A stretch of DNA of 64,000 nt from Chrysemys picta bellii (lineage: Eukaryota; Chordata; Testudines; Emydidae), in contig NC_088804.1 in assembly GCF_011386835.1 (NCBI RefSeq), forward strand, positions 34,211,549 through 34,275,548, written 5' to 3'. The notes below the pieces were generated by a model. The model was not told the DNA's origin. It made no database searches and was given only the letters and a program-made list of their open reading frames with translations. Both the position numbers and the translations under genes were made by a program. This document shows, piece after piece, positions 13,152 through 26,432 of the stretch (position 1 is its first letter; each line of letters starts with the position of its first letter).

Positions 13152-14919
13152 TCAGACAACAGTGAAAATCAGTGCAGCTAAAAGCCACTATATAAGTTAT
13201 TCAAGTCTGCATTTACTGAATATTTTTGTTTGTGAAAATAATTAATGTGCAAAGATCTTGTCTAAAGGCCCTATCTTAGAAACTCTGTACACCTCATAGC
13301 TCCTGCATGGCATGAGACATTAGTTCTCTTCCCAATATTAAATCCCGATATCTTTAAAAAAGACATTGATGACATATTTGCTATGGATTTCATATGAGAG
13401 GCAACAGCTACTCTTCACCTAAAGGAGAGCACATGTGTGTAATTTAAACAAGTTTCTCTTCCAATATAAACACACACTGGGTGTCAAGGGCCAATAAAAA
13501 ATACATTTTTCTTTGGATGCTGTCCTTAGGAAGAAGGATCCTTCCAGAATTTGCCTCCACAACTAGTACTGCGGCAATAGGTCTTAACTACAAAAGCATT
13601 TTGGTTTGCCCCAAAATAAGATTTTGATTAAAGTGAAGTGCATTTATAACCACACAAAACGTCACACTGATTGAGATAATATTACATGCAAGTGATATTT
13701 GAACAGCTTCAAACCACTTTGTACATGATTTCTCCTTGTGTAAGATGTATATTCCCACTCACAAACGTCAAGGGACTAACACAGCTTCCTAAATGAACAA
13801 AGACTAGTACTAGAAGAGTTACATTTTAAAAAGCCAACACTGTTCGAGTAAATTTCAACGATTTTGAAAATAGAAAAATGGGCCTACTTTATGACAGAAC
13901 ATGGCTCACATTTACACCTGACTACCACCTAAGAAATCATGGACCCAGACCTCATTTGAAATCAACAAAACTCCAACCCCTCTCCAATAACGAAGAAAAC
14001 TATGGCAAATAGTATTCTCCCACCTCAAGTACATACTTCTTTATAGCATGTGGTTTATATTTAGCTTCCCATCATTATATGCGATTTGTATTTTTGCTTA
14101 AGAAGAGAAGCTTTGTTCTTAAATTATACTATATGCTTATGATTCATCTGATAAGACACAAGAAAAAAAAGTAGTATTTTCTGGTGTAGTACTTAGATTC
14201 TGCTGGTTCTAAAGTACATACTAATTCACGGATGGGCTTTTTCCTGTTTTTTCCACCCATGTATATTCACTACAGTCATTTCAAATAAGATATTTTGAAA
14301 TTGCTAACTATTACACCAACAAGCTTTTGACCCTTTCAGGAAGTTGCAGTTACACTATTATATCACTGTATCCATAATTTAAGGGAGCAGATACTTCACA
14401 GCCTTTTTTCTTTCAATGAAAAAAAAATTAGAATTGTACTGGAAGATTGGTAAATTATATATCTCAGTCCACCTGTGTGTAACCTTTACATTGCAATGCT
14501 TCGACATGCCTTTAATCTGGCCAATTCAACTGTGTGTGAGTATCAAAGGGATGTTAAATTAGCTGGGAGACATAAGCCCATTCGCTGATGTTGATAAGAA
14601 ATCAAGGAAAATGTTGTTTGTATGTTTACATCTGTCTATATCCTACACTCAATTAGCCTTAAGATCAAAGATGTGTATACACTGCATGGAACTAATGAAT
14701 ATTTCCTGTATTGTCCTCACTTATCTGTCCATGTTTTGATGAATGGCCAGCAATTGCCTAATGTAAATCGGTGTAACTGAACTATTTGTGTATGCATGAG
14801 AAGAGGGTAGTTAACTTCAAAGCAAAGGTTGTTGGTTTAACAATGGAGACTCAGAAACTGTTTGAATTACCTATTCTTCGTCAGAGAAAAACCCATGCTG
14901 TGGCAGTAACCCTCACTGA

Positions 14920-15209
14920 GGCCTTGGCTACACTTGGCAATTCACAGCACTGCCGCGGCAGCGCTGTGAAGCGCGAGTGTAGTCGCGCCGCCAGCGCTGC
15001 GAGAGCTCTCTCGCAGCGCTGCAAGTACTCCACCTCTCCGAGGGGAGTAGTTTGCAGCGCTGCGAGCAAGCGTGCAGCGCTGCAGGCGCTGATTACACTG
15101 GCGCTTCACAGCGCTGCACTCGCTGCGCTTGGGGGGGGGCGGGCGGGCATTTTCACACCCCTGAGCGCAGCAAGTTGCAGCGCTGTACAGCGCCAGTGTA
15201 GCCAAGGCC
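14920..15209. mobile_element. PIF/Harbinger-like MITE, GC-rich
   Basis: Inverted termini GGCCTTGGCTACACTTGGC and GCCAGTGTAGCCAAGGCC with flanking TGA on both sides (14917-14919, 15210-15212). The interior is rich in GCAGCGCTG repeats and a poly-G run. A 180-codon open frame crosses it but only reads through low-complexity GCAGCG sequence. Confidence 0.78.
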
Positions 15210-17309
15210 TGAGCTACTTTCAACTACAAATACTGGACCATGGGAACAATCCTGCTATCTCTGATTCATTTCTGGACTGCTTGAACTCTGGCAGGGAGAG
15301 TTCTAAGCATATGGACAGAGATTCCTAGAATTGATTTTTGGGAAGCCCTGAGAACTTATGAAAAGGATTCTAACAGACTCTGAATCTATGTTTTAATCTC
15401 TTTAATAACTCATTTCTTTTCTTAGACAATTAATCTTTGGTTAGTTTACTAAGGAGTGGCTAACAGCTGTTTTTGGTGAGACTGGGGGTGAGTGACTGGT
15501 CCTTTGGGACTAGAAGAATGTAATGTGTGGTGTTTTTTGCATTTAATAACCTTACATCATACAGTCCAGGTTGTCTGGGTGATTATAAGGGGCTGGAATG
15601 CTAAGGAGCCTGTATGTGACTCCTTGGTAAAACTAATATAGTGATCCAGGGGTACACTTTTGTTACCGGCTTGGTAAAATCTAACTGTAGAATATACCAC
15701 CAGTTTCGGTGTGTCTGTCCTGTTTTCTGACAGCTTGTCCTGAGTTTGGCATTCTTAGCTGTGACCCACTCTAGGCACCATGACAATAGCTATTCTTATT
15801 TTTCATAGTTTTATTTCACTGAGTTTGTATTATAGTTTGAGAAGGTTTTTTAAAGCATGCCATTAGAGTTCAAGCAGATGAAGTGGCATTCTCACAGATT
15901 TATAATGTAGGGCAAGCTATTCTGGCTGTTCAGTATTTGGCTTTTCAAAGCCACATTTTCAGAACATGGCCACTACCTTAGCACATACAACTCTGCGTAT
16001 GCACAATTCTGCATTCTATCATTTGACACACACAAATTCTGAATATACCAGTTCTCTCATCCTGGCATGACATTACAAGTGTAAAGATCAGAGTGGATCC
16101 TGTTGTGATAACTGGGCCTACAAATTTACCCTAATTCTAAGCTCAACTGTAAAGAGTTGAAAGTTCATAAATGTTACAATAACTTATAACAACAAATGTT
16201 AATAGAAAGTAAGTCAAGTAGCTTTCAATAATGAATGTTATAAACAGATGCAAGGGAACCAGACAAAGACTAAATTTATCTAAACAAAAAAAATGACCCC
16301 AAATTTGGATCACAAGCCTACCCTGCATCTCCATGAGGTATGCCAAGTTTCAAAGCAAGCCGAGTAACCATGCAGATTTTGGAGCACTTAGACTCATCCT
16401 TTAAACAGAAAGGGCTTCTCAACTACAGGAGAGTTGGTGCTCCACTATGATTATTAACTAAACTTTTTCATTTTTCTTTTATCTGCAGTACAGTATTGTA
16501 ATGAGCAGAGTCCTGAGCAGGAATGTTATATCTATAGGAATCACTTAAGGCCCAATTCTGCGACTCACTGAATAGTTCACTGAAGCCAATAACTCGAGTA
16601 GTGCTCGACAGACAGAACTTAGTCATTCTGTTTCATGTTGTATAATGCACACATAGGTATCCTATGAAAAGAAAATACCAAAGAAATTTGCTTTATTTTT
16701 ATTTTTTTAAGCAGGAACAATCTGAGAAATGTTAATCAGTTTCTGTTTGGAAGCATTTTATTTTGTGAGATGCGTGGAGGGGGGGAAAGGGTATTACATA
16801 TCTGCCTATTTTTGGATCTCTAGAAAAGGCTCCTGCCTTTGGTATAAAAAAATAAACAACATTGGAGTGGAAGAGGCACTATTTCTTTTGAGCATGATCT
16901 CACAATGAGTTCTGTTTTCATGTGCACTAGAGCTGAATGAACATTTCTGCTGAAGAGGGACCAACATACTGTCAAGCTTAAAAACACTTACAAAGCAAGC
17001 AACTAACAGTGTAATTGCCAAACAAAGAGTGTTAATGAAAAAGACCTTTCTGGGTGATATACAGAATGGAAAAAAATACTATAATTATTTGTGAATCAAA
17101 AAGTACATAATGTACTTCTGGGCTATTTAACAGTGCTGCTAACCCAAAGTAAGGGTAGCAAGATAGAAAACAGATAATTACTGATTCAATTTTATGGAAG
17201 AATGAATAATATTCTAAACTTTACTCAATGGTTATTTTAACTAGTGCTTTATACAATATCAGAGTCTACATTTAACTGAAAAAGTATCAAAGTTAGGTCA
17301 CTATCCTGC

Positions 17310-17425
17310 AACTGGATCCACAAAGGTGGACATCTATGCCATTACGGCACTCTGTTGGCTTCAGCAGCGTTCTGCGTGAGCTCAGAGGTCTGTCCACAGG
17401 GATCCATTTTCAGGATTGAAGCCTA
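17310..17425. repeat. Possible short palindromic MITE remnant
   Basis: 'atcctgcaactggatccaca' on the left and, read on the other strand, 'aatcctgaaaatggatccct' on the right form imperfect inverted ends about 110 bp apart. No clear duplication was found. Confidence 0.3.
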
Positions 17426-17652
17426 CTACTGATTACAGAAATAAGACTGCTGACAGAGGGCTTTGATTCTGTATCCTTGCATAGATGGGTCATAACCTGG
17501 TCTCTCACTTTGCACACACAATTTTCCATGCACAGACTTTTCTCACAACAAATTGTATACTAGATAAAAGACACAACTGCACTGTTGCTATCCACATTAA
17601 TATAACATTTGAAAACTAAGTGTTTCAGTTACATTTGAAGTTAGTACCTTAC

Positions 17653-17724
17653 CTCCTTCTTTAAGCATTTCCGCATCTCACGGTCAAGGTCATTGCAGTG
17701 GCCAAAAAATCTCAAAAAGGTGTG
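17653..17724 (-). CDS. CMC2: CMC2 middle coding exon (residues 28-51)
   Basis: On the minus strand, acceptor 'tacttag' precedes 24 codons (HTFLRFFGHCNDLDREMRKC, then LKKE), followed by donor gtaagg. It carries the second CX9C motif (C37 and C47 of the joined protein) and the conserved FFG.CND.DRE.RKC block. Length (72 bp) and phase 0/0 agree with both neighbouring exons. Confidence 0.95.
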
Positions 17725-18808
17725 CTAAGTAGTTATGGGAGAGAAAACACAATTTGCCATGTTATATAATTCAAAGTTTCTGCTTGAAAAGCATTACAGT
17801 GACTTAGAAATTTATTTGTAGCATATATTGTGTTCTATTCTTCCTTTCACTTCCTCTTTTGTAGAAGTGTGCTGAGTTTCAAGAGAACTGACTATCTAAA
17901 AATCAGAGCTACTTCTTTGGAAGCGTTGTTACTCAGTTAGGGCCCAAACTTTGATGGTGCTTATCCTTCTGTTTACTTTACTGGGAGTTGTTCAACATGT
18001 GTTAGGAGGCACTCAACACATTGCAGGATCAGACTCTTAAATAAGATATACAAATTGAAGTCAGCTGCATGGCTTATTGACAACATATTTAAAGCATGTA
18101 CTTATTAACTTGAAGGCCAATTCTGTAACCTTTACTCACCAAACAGTATAGCTAGTTTCAGTAGAACTGCTCGTGTGTGTAAAAGTCTCTGGAACAGATT
18201 CTTCCGACTAGAGAGATTTGCAACCATTGTGGAGGGGATGTGCTCAATCCCCAGGATAAGGGACAGTGTACACTGCTTCTCCTTCACAGCTCTAACAGGT
18301 GTAAATCCAGAACTACAGTTTCAGATTAAACTGCATACCATCCCGGCCACATAAGAGTGGGCTGCTTGTCCAAAATATCTGAAGCTGCTATACAGTGGGA
18401 GACTGGTACTACCGAAGTGGACATAGCCCAAAAGAGAAGAGAAGGTAAGCCCCTCCAACCTACCGCTCAGATCAGCCCTAATTTCCCATTTCACCAAGCC
18501 AAAGACTTGAGACTGCATTCAGTCTGGTTAAGAGTCAAATCACGGCAATTTCTGGGGCTTCATATATATTTAAATCTTATCCCATTTCTAAGATACTGAT
18601 GGGGAAACTGATTGGCTCTCTATAGCTATCTTCCCCCAAATAAGTCAAGTGTCTGCCATGAAAGTATGGCATCTAAAGTCAAAACTTTTTGAAGCAATGC
18701 CAAAGAGCATTGTCCAAAAATATGCCCGCACCTCCTAAAAGTGCCATTTTCACAGAATGATAATCAAGATGACAGTACCAAGTGGTTTGGCAGTAGAATG
18801 CTATATAA

Positions 18809-19524
18809 GGCCTTGGCTACACTTGCGAGTTACAGCGCAATAAAGCAGCCCCGGGCGCCGTAGCTCACTCCCCGTCCACACTGGCAAGGCACGTAGAGCG
18901 CTCTGACTCCGCAGCTACAGCGCTGCTGGTACTCCACCTCGGCGAGTGGAATAATGTTTGCTGCGCCCCCGCTGGAGCACCGCAGCAGCAGTGTGAACAA
19001 GGTGTTGCATTATTGCGCTGTGATCAGCCTCCGGAAACATCCCATAATCCCCTTAAGTCAAGTGGCCACTCTTGTCATTGTGAAATTGGCTTCAGGAATG
19101 CGGAAATGCCCTTTCAAAGCTCCGTTTTGGAGAAGTCGGCTGCTTATCAGCGCCAAGAAAAAGCAAACATTTACTGTTTGCTTTGAGTGAGTGGGGGTGG
19201 GGAGGTCTGAACTTACAAGACAGCATGCTGACACACTCTCAGCACCCCAAAAAACAATTCTCTTTTCCCCCACATACACACAACATACTCCCTGTCACAC
19301 TCCACCCCACCCCACCCCATTTGAAAAGCACATTGCAGTCACTTGTATGCTGGGCTAGCTGCCCATAATGCACCACTCCCAATGCCACTGCAAGTGCCGC
19401 AAATGTGGCCATGCCAGTGCGCTTGAAGCTGTCAGTGTGGACAGACTGCAGCGCCTTCCCTACTGCGCTCTACGAAGGCGGGTTTAACTCACAGCATTCG
19501 ACATCTGCAAGTGTAGCCATGCCC
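18809..19524. mobile_element. Long PIF/Harbinger-like MITE (716 bp)
   Basis: Begins GGCCTTGGCTACACTTGCGA and ends TTGCAAGTGTAGCCATGCCC, flanked by TAA (18806-18808, 19525-19527). The outer ends are the same family as 14920-15209, with a longer unrelated core. No transposase frame. Confidence 0.78.
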
Positions 19525-20082
19525 TAAGACACCCAAATTACTCAAAAACCTACAAAAACTCAGATTCAAAAATACTTGCAACTATAGGCTAAACTGAGTC
19601 TGCTTAGTCCATCTTGTGCAGAACACATCCGTAGCAAAATAGAAAGGGTTTGGTACACAGGGATGGCTCTAAAAAAGACTGGCCTTTACCGTAACTCCCT
19701 TTATACCCCAGCTTGGTTACCCATGCCATTCAATATGGAGGTGCTATAAGGAGCACAGAAACTGAAAAAGTATGGTGAAGTCCACAGTATTTTAATGAAG
19801 AGCAATACATCTCTGCTAAAGTTTAGTATGCATATATTAGCCTGTATGTGTGATATACAGAGACCATATTAAATGTTGTTTTCAATAAATCAGGCTAGTA
19901 ATTAGTTTTACAAAAATCAGCTTCTATGAAGAAAAAGTGTTGACTGTTGAACTCTAAGCTATTTAAAATAGAAACCAGACACTTGCTTCTCGTTTAAATT
20001 GTAGCAAATACTTTTATTTGCATTCCTGTGACTTATAAGCAAACATATGATTTATACATATGTGGAGTGGGATACCATTAAT

Positions 20083-20130
20083 GTGTGTGTGAAGTTTCAT
20101 CCAGAGTTACAAATTTCAGAGTTACAGACT
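20083..20130. repeat. Possible Tigger-like remnant
   Basis: 'cagagttacaaatttcagag' followed by 'ttacagactcc' repeats the CAGAGTTAC word found at the end of the complete MITE at 62894-63180. Ends were not found. Confidence 0.3.
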
Positions 20131-22085
20131 CCTGGGAATAGGAAGGGGTTAATGAAGATGCTGACAGACACTTTACTGGAGCAGTGCTATAATTAATTAG
20201 TTTATACCTCTCTGTACTTAATAGGAGGACATCAGATGATACCACACACAGCAATTCCCCGTGATAAGCCCTCACTCCCCCCAATTTGTACTCTACTACG
20301 AGCAAATCCTGTTTAAAAAAAACATTTTCATTTTAACTAGTACAGACTTAGTTTAATTCTTAACAGAATATACCCTATATTTGCACTTCAATTTTTGTGT
20401 GAGCTCTCATGCCAAGCTTACTCTATTCTTCCCAAGATGCACTGCTGCAGGCTATCTACTCAACATGAATATTCGGCAGAGCATTTAAGATGCTGTAGTT
20501 CACTCACACCGTCACCTAAAGTCTCTTCCTTACATATAAACATTTGGTTCATGGGGTTTCTAACTAAGAAATTTAGTTGACAGACAGAATTAATTCGATA
20601 AATTTGGAATGATAAGATTTCCACACAGCCCTATTTAGGGGGAGGGAAGGAATTTGGAAATAAGTGTGTTATGTTACAATACCTCCCACCCCATATAGCC
20701 ATAACATAATCCCTTTAGCAAAATGAGTTATCTTTATTGTGAATCACATCAACATACCAATAGCCAACCTCCCAGACTCCGTCTGTCCTGCAAATTGTTT
20801 AAGTAAAAGATAAATGGGGTCAGACTATCACAAGTGAACACGTCCACACACAAACGGTAAGAAAATTCATAGGTCATGACTGCAATTGTTACCATTAACT
20901 CAGCCCCTTTATGTTTAGAACTGGACATTACAGCTTACCTCACCATTATAAAATACCACAACAGCAAACAACTCATCACACAGTATAAAAGGGCCAATAT
21001 TTAGCACATAAATTAAGCCTTCGCAGGGATGCAAATTCGTTTTTGCGTGGTAGTGCAGTATTATAGCAATAGACAGTTGTTTACAGTATGTCAAAATAGA
21101 CAATATTTTACAAGTACAAAAATGTTATAGATTTACATTTATATTTAGATACGTATAGTGCATCATCCAAGTGCAAACATGTGCTTACTGTATATATGTA
21201 CATACATGGACACTGATTATCTTCCAGAGGCTTTAGTCTTCCTGAATTAGAAGAATTCAAAATTCATTTTTTAAAAAGTAAATATTACACTCCTCTGGCT
21301 AAAGTCTTTTAGTGTGAGCAACCATTTTTTCCAGTATGGGAAAGAGCTAAATTATTTCTAATGAAGTAGCACAGAAATATTCCCATGCAGATACACTGAT
21401 TGTCAAAGTTTCAGCCCAAATGTTTTACAACTTCTGTACCACCATACCTGCCCATTTAGAATCCAAGCATTATTTTGCAGTTAGTACAGTTAGTTTAAGT
21501 ATGAAACAAAAGGCGGCTTTGAAAAAAAACAAAACAAATACTGTTCAACTATTAACCAATGTAGATTTTTTGACATGGTACAAAACATATTACAAAACTT
21601 CAGCACAGATTTATATTTTTGTATGTCTGTATATACTTAAGATTGAAACACATTAATACAGTAACTCCTCACTTAAAGTCATCCCGGTTAACGTTGTTTC
21701 ATTGTTACTTCGCTGATCAATTAGAGAACATGATCATATAAAGTTGCGCAATGCTCCCTTATAACATTGTTTGGCAGCCACCTGCTTTGTCCACTGCTTG
21801 CAGAAAGAGCAGCCTGTTGGAGCTATCTGATGGGGGCCTGGAACCAGGGTGGACCCGCAGCCTCCCATCAGATCCCCTAAGTTTCCTGTGCGGCAGCTGC
21901 CCAGCAAGCTATCAATTGCTGGGCAGTTCAGCTGTCCTTCCCCGCACTGTCATGTGCTGCTCCTGCCCTCTGCCTTGGAGCTGCTCCCGGGAGCCTCCTG
22001 TTTTCTGTGCGGGGGGAGAGGGGAGGAGGAGAGAAGAGGGGTGCTAATATCAGGGTGTCCCCACCCCACGCTTGTACCTCATCTC

Positions 22086-22111
22086 CACAGAGCCGGGGGG
22101 GGGGGGGGGGG
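22086..22111. repeat. Poly-G tract inside a MITE
   Basis: About 25 consecutive G interrupted only at the edges (after 'gagcc'). It is the longest homopolymer G run in the window and probably variable in length. Confidence 0.85.
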
Positions 22112-22227
22112 GACATGACAGGGCTCAGGATGGAGGGAGCTTGCTGGCAGCAGCTGCTGTCTCAACTTGATGATCTACTTAAAAAGGCAGTGTACTTAGA
22201 GTGGGGTCAGAGTACTTAAAGGGGCAA

Positions 22228-22270
22228 GATGTGTGTCTCTCTCTCACACACGGTGTGTATCTCTCTCTCT
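22228..22270. repeat. CT/CA compound microsatellite
   Basis: Alternating runs of TC and CA ('tctctctctcacacac', then 'gtgtgtatctctctctctg') within the mariner-type MITE. Confidence 0.8.
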
Positions 22271-23045
22271 GACATGCTGTCTCCCCTCCCTCCATTCCTG
22301 CTGCCTTGTAGAGTGTGAGGCTACATTAACAACAACGTGTTAACCCCTGAGGGCTCAGCCGAGTGCTAGTTCATCATTTAGCAGCAAGGCATTCCCTGGG
22401 AAATATCCCACCCTCTTACTCCACCACCTCAACCAAGCTTCACAATCATCATTGCTGTGTACAGTATTAAATTGTTTGTTTAAAACTTATTCTGTGTGTG
22501 TATATATATATATATGTCTGGCGAAAAAAATTTCCCTGGAACCTAATCCCCCATATTTACATTAATTTGTATGAGGAAGTTGGATTTGCTTAACATAATT
22601 TCGCTTAAAGTAGCATTTTTTAGGAACATAACTTCAACGTTAAGCGAGGAGTTACTGTATTAAAGGTAATCTCAGAATGTAGTAGCTGCACTATATATTC
22701 TCAGCCTTATTTAATTATAGCATGTAAGTGTGTGCTAGGTGCCTCACAACATAGATAAAAATTGCATGATCCCTGCCCGGAGGTGCTTACTAATTTCAGA
22801 CACAGTGCAACAAGGGGAGTTACAAGGCAGAGAAAAAAGAACAGGGATAAGATTATGGGCTTACTCAGTGAAGGCTAGTGTATAGCATGAAGGAATAACA
22901 AAGCGATTTTTAAACATATACCTAAAATACGGGATTTATTTTATTTCTTGTAGGCATCAGACAAGGATTGAGTCTTCAGGAGGGATTTTGTGGAAAAAGG
23001 GTAACAGTCTTATGGACCGGCTTGGGAAGGTAATTCTATTTGTTA

Positions 23046-23768
23046 CTCCTGGGGGAATTCAAGGCAAAAAAAAATTAAAATTGTGCAAAATTCTACATAT
23101 TTTATTTGTCAAAATAACACAATATAATCACTCCCGTTTCAATTATTTTGGTAATTTATTTCAAAATACCTGTCAACAAGTATGTCAACAATATAGACAA
23201 CAGCAAAAAAGATTCCCCCAGGAGTAGAGAGTTAAAGAAACCCCTACAACAACTAATTTCTAGTTGTGGGGTGCTGGAGAGGGCTGTGTGGGGCCTCCAG
23301 AGCCCAGACACCTGCACTCCCATCCCCCTAGAGCCCAGCTGCAGGGCACCCCCTGGCCAGACACCTGCACCCCCTTCCCCCAGAGCCGAGCCACCTGGCA
23401 CCCTCCAGCCCAGAAACGACCACCTCCCCACCACAGAGCCCAGCTATGGGGCAGCCCCCAGCCCAGACACCAACACTCCCAGAGCCTTTACTCCCCGCAA
23501 CTTCTTTACTGTCTCTCCAGGGGAGACGTTGTGATGCATGGCCCTTCCTCACCCTTTGCCAGAGCTGCCTGGGTCTCCCAGGCCCTCTCCCATCCCGGGA
23601 GAATGAGGATCAAAGAGTGTACAGCCCTCAGCCCCGCCATGCTGGGTGCTCCACTCACTGCAAGCTGCGTTCTGCAGAATCCAGAAGCCCCTAGTGGCGG
23701 CCAGAAATTCTGCAGGGAAAACAGGGAATTCTGCAACATTCTGCAGTGGCGCAGAATTCTACCAGGAG
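23046..23768. mobile_element. Tc1/mariner-type MITE with minisatellite core
   Basis: Termini CTCCTGGGGGAATTC and GAATTCTACCAGGAG with TA on each side (23044-23045, 23769-23770). Flank sequences (CACAATATAATCACTCC, TTTCAATTATTTTGG) match the element at 57799-58688 in the opposite orientation. The core at about 23264-23500 is an imperfect minisatellite built on AGAGCCCAGC..GGGGC and CAGCCCAGACACC. Long open frames here (128-184 codons) are read-through of this GC-rich repeat and not genes. Confidence 0.82.
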
Positions 23769-23936
23769 TAAAAATTTGTGTAGAAGAGCTGCAAGAAAGT
23801 ATGGAGACAGCTGTGTGAGAGAAGTGGACAAAATGAGCCCCAAAGCTGACAACACTGGCAGAACAGAGTGACAGCAGTATGTGAAGGCTGCAGTAGCTAA
23901 ATCTAGTGCCTATCTAGACAAAGGCAGAGTAATATC

Positions 23937-24010
23937 ACAGAATCATAGACTTTAAGGCCAGAAGGGGGGAAACATTCAGGAAAAAAGGGATAAACCAAAG
24001 AATCTATGAC
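23937..24010 (-). mobile_element. CR1 3'-end fragment, minus orientation
   Basis: 'cagaatcatagactttaagg' followed by 'ccagaaggggg' is the antisense of a CR1 3' terminus. Very short and degraded. Confidence 0.45.
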
Positions 24011-25683
24011 AGAAAGAAAGCCATCTCAGCAAAAAAATATTATTTTAATGGGAAAAATAAATAAAGTCAAAAAAAGATTAGAGGATGACTATTGTCAGTC
24101 GTCCATGGGGAGCACAATGAAAAAGTGACCACAAAAAGTGAAACCAGTGAAGAAGAAACTGCATGCCACAAAATGTCTGGACATGTTCTCTCCTTAACAA
24201 ACTTCATGCTCTTTCAGATCCATCTCCCCTAATACATGTTTCCATAGATCTAGTATGAAATATTAATGGGGAGCAAGACATTGATAGGAAATTATACTCT
24301 GTCTGCTTCTGGATATTGCAAATAAAGAGGGGGGGAAATGAGTAACATGAAGGTAGGATAAGAAAAATGTTTCATATGAAACTTCACAGTTTCTCTTTAA
24401 GACTGCTTGCCTAAATTATTCTTGTTTCACAAGTGAACCTTAATGTGCACCTCACTTCAGTTTGAAAGATGTTATTGTACACCCACAGTATTATTTTATA
24501 ATATATGTACGCTATATGCTCTGGAAACTTAGGAGTGAGAGCAAACTAAAAAAAGCAGAATTATCCTTTCCCCTCTCTTCCACAAGCAATCAAATTTATT
24601 TGTCAAATAAGACTGATCATAGAACATATTTTGTTAACTTCTAAATGTGTAACATTTCAGCATCACTGTAATATGAACAGGCTGTAGTCATAAATGACTA
24701 ACCGTTAATTCAAAGAAAAGGAAGGGTTCCATTACAGCTGCAAGAAAGAGCTGGATGTAAGTGTGTATGTATTCTACCAAATTAAAGCCAAGTTTGTTAT
24801 CCATCTGCAGCATAATCAGACGGAAGTGTCATGCTTCTTGCTGCAAAGGCAAAAAGAGATCAAACGCTTTCACAAAGGGTGTGAGAGAGGCAACACCTCA
24901 ACTCTCAGAAGTGAGACTATGCCTGCTGTATATGTGCACTTGAGATATTTCTTTTCTGGTGCAGCATCCTGCCAGGGACTTCATTTGGACAAACAGTAAT
25001 GAATCCTACTCTTAAGACTTATAAGTATACCATCTGCAAGCCCAGCTGAGACACGGAACAGCAAAGGAAAGCTACAAAAAAGCAAGAGTGATAGGATGAC
25101 AGACCTGAAGATAATGTAAAGAAACTCCCCTGAAAGTATATTATTTCACTTGGAGCTAACCCTTTATGGAAAGTTAGAGGAAAATTTAGAATGTCTCAGA
25201 CTGGACATGAAATTGATGAGAACAGATGAGGTAACTAGGAAGACATCAGATATAGTCAGCAAGTATAAAGATTTTGAAATCAACTTATTTTTATAGATTC
25301 AGAGAATGATTGAGGTAAATCTGAAATCCTGGCTTCATATTATGGAGTTAAACAGCTTATCGGACCAAGCATGTATCACCAAATTAATGGATATTGCTGA
25401 GTAAGACGTGCAATAGAAAAGTAGGGTATATTCTTTAGTCATAGCTTGGCATGGAGTTTGACTTACACCTGTTTGAGACTTTCGTCTTGGTCTCTCTCAC
25501 AATTATTTATCAAATTTCAAGAAACATTCAAAAGAAATGCATTGTCATGATAAACTGAGATGGCTCTCAACCAGACCTTTACATGATCTTCTTTCATATC
25601 CCATGATATGGGATTGCATTTGCGCTAGAGACTGATCACATTCATGACAACTTCTTGAATTCTGAGATTTTCCTTACATTTTA

Positions 25684-26025
25684 AAGTTCTTCTTCACGCA
25701 GCGCACAGTCGACTTGTGGAACTCCTTACCTGAGAAGGTTGTGAAGGCTAGGACTATAACAGAGTTTAAAAGAGAACTGGATAAATTCATGGTGGTTAAG
25801 TCCATTAATAGCTATTAGCCAGGACGGGTAAGGAATGGTGTCCCTAGCCTCTGTCAGAGGATGGAGATGGATGGCAGGAGAGAGATCACTTGATCATTGC
25901 CTGTTAGGTTCACTCCCTCTGGGGCACCTGGCATTGGCCACTGTCGGTAGACAGGATACTGGGCTAGATGGACCTTTGGTCTGACCCGGTACGGCCTTTC
26001 TTATGTTCTTATGTTCTTATATTTT
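25684..26025 (+). mobile_element. L3/CR1-like LINE 3' end, plus orientation
   Basis: Starts inside ORF2: the plus strand still reads FFTQRTVDLWNSLPEKVVKA and then a stop after INSY, the usual C-terminus of this LINE class. It continues through a 3' UTR with 'ctagatggacctttggtctg' and ends in repeats of TTCTTATG at 26003-26022. Truncated at its 5' end, as expected for incomplete reverse transcription. Confidence 0.85.
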
Positions 26026-26349
26026 GTTGAGATGTTTTGGGATCCACTATCTATATAAAATCAGTGGATTTCAAGTTTAGTGAGAGCTATTATATTTAAA
26101 CTCCTTGAAGCTAAAGCACAGCAATGGACATTGTGTCAGTGAAATTAAATTCCAGCTTGAAAAGAAATTTTACTGCATTAAATCTAGTTAACATGGAGTC
26201 TGCAATGAGAGTAAAATGCCAGCTTTTTTATGGATCAACTTATAGAAATTCAGTTTTTCCAGGATGTGTCACTCTCATAATAGTGATGTGCTTGTAAAAC
26301 CATATGTTCTATAGCTGACAGCTGCAAGAAATACAGGCCTCTTTAAAGC

Positions 26350-26432
26350 AACAGAGAGTCCTGTGGCACCTTTAAGACTAACAGATGTATTGGAGCATAA
26401 GCTTTCGTGGGTGAATGCCCACTTCGTCGGAT
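26350..26432. mobile_element. SINE-like element, single arm only
   Basis: One arm (AGTCCTGTGGCACCTTTAAG, AGCTTTCGTGGGTGAATGCC, ACTTCGTCGGATG) of the palindromic family also seen at 31213-31425 and 46307-46512. The flanking duplication GCCTYTTTAAAGC (26337-26349 and 26433-26445) is 13 bp with one mismatch. Part of the left copy may belong to the element. Confidence 0.65.

Larger units (their letters stand above)
9054..17652 (-). other. CMC2: CMC2 intron 3, about 8.6 kb
   Basis: Bounded by donor GAG|gtaag at 17653 and acceptor ttccag|TAC at 9053. Contents recognised: a hAT element (9165-10745), a CR1-like fragment near 12.1 kb, and MITEs at 12871-13151 and 14920-15209. A repeat-like phrase 'aggcccaattctgcgactca' lies near 16548. 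I see nothing clear in 10.8-12.0, 13.2-14.9 and 15.2-17.6 kb. Confidence 0.85.
21659..22657. mobile_element. Tc1/mariner (Tigger-like) MITE, 999 bp
   Basis: Inverted termini CAGTAACTCCTCACTTAA and TTAAGCGAGGAGTTACTG are flanked by TA on both sides (21657-21658, 22658-22659). The inner inverted sequence also matches (GTTAACGTTG against CAACGTTAAG). The core holds a 25-base poly-G tract near 22086, CT/CA microsatellites near 22230 and a GT/AT run near 22495. No transposase frame, so it moved in trans. Confidence 0.85.

Noticed and set aside
14786..15328. 180-codon frame with Ala/Ser-rich centre
   Set aside because: Crosses a complete MITE with TGA duplications; the Ala-rich part comes from GCAGCGCTG repeats.
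23264..23818. 184-codon plus-strand frame rich in Pro/His/Ser
   Set aside because: Read-through of the minisatellite core of a mariner-type MITE; the same region is open in several frames.
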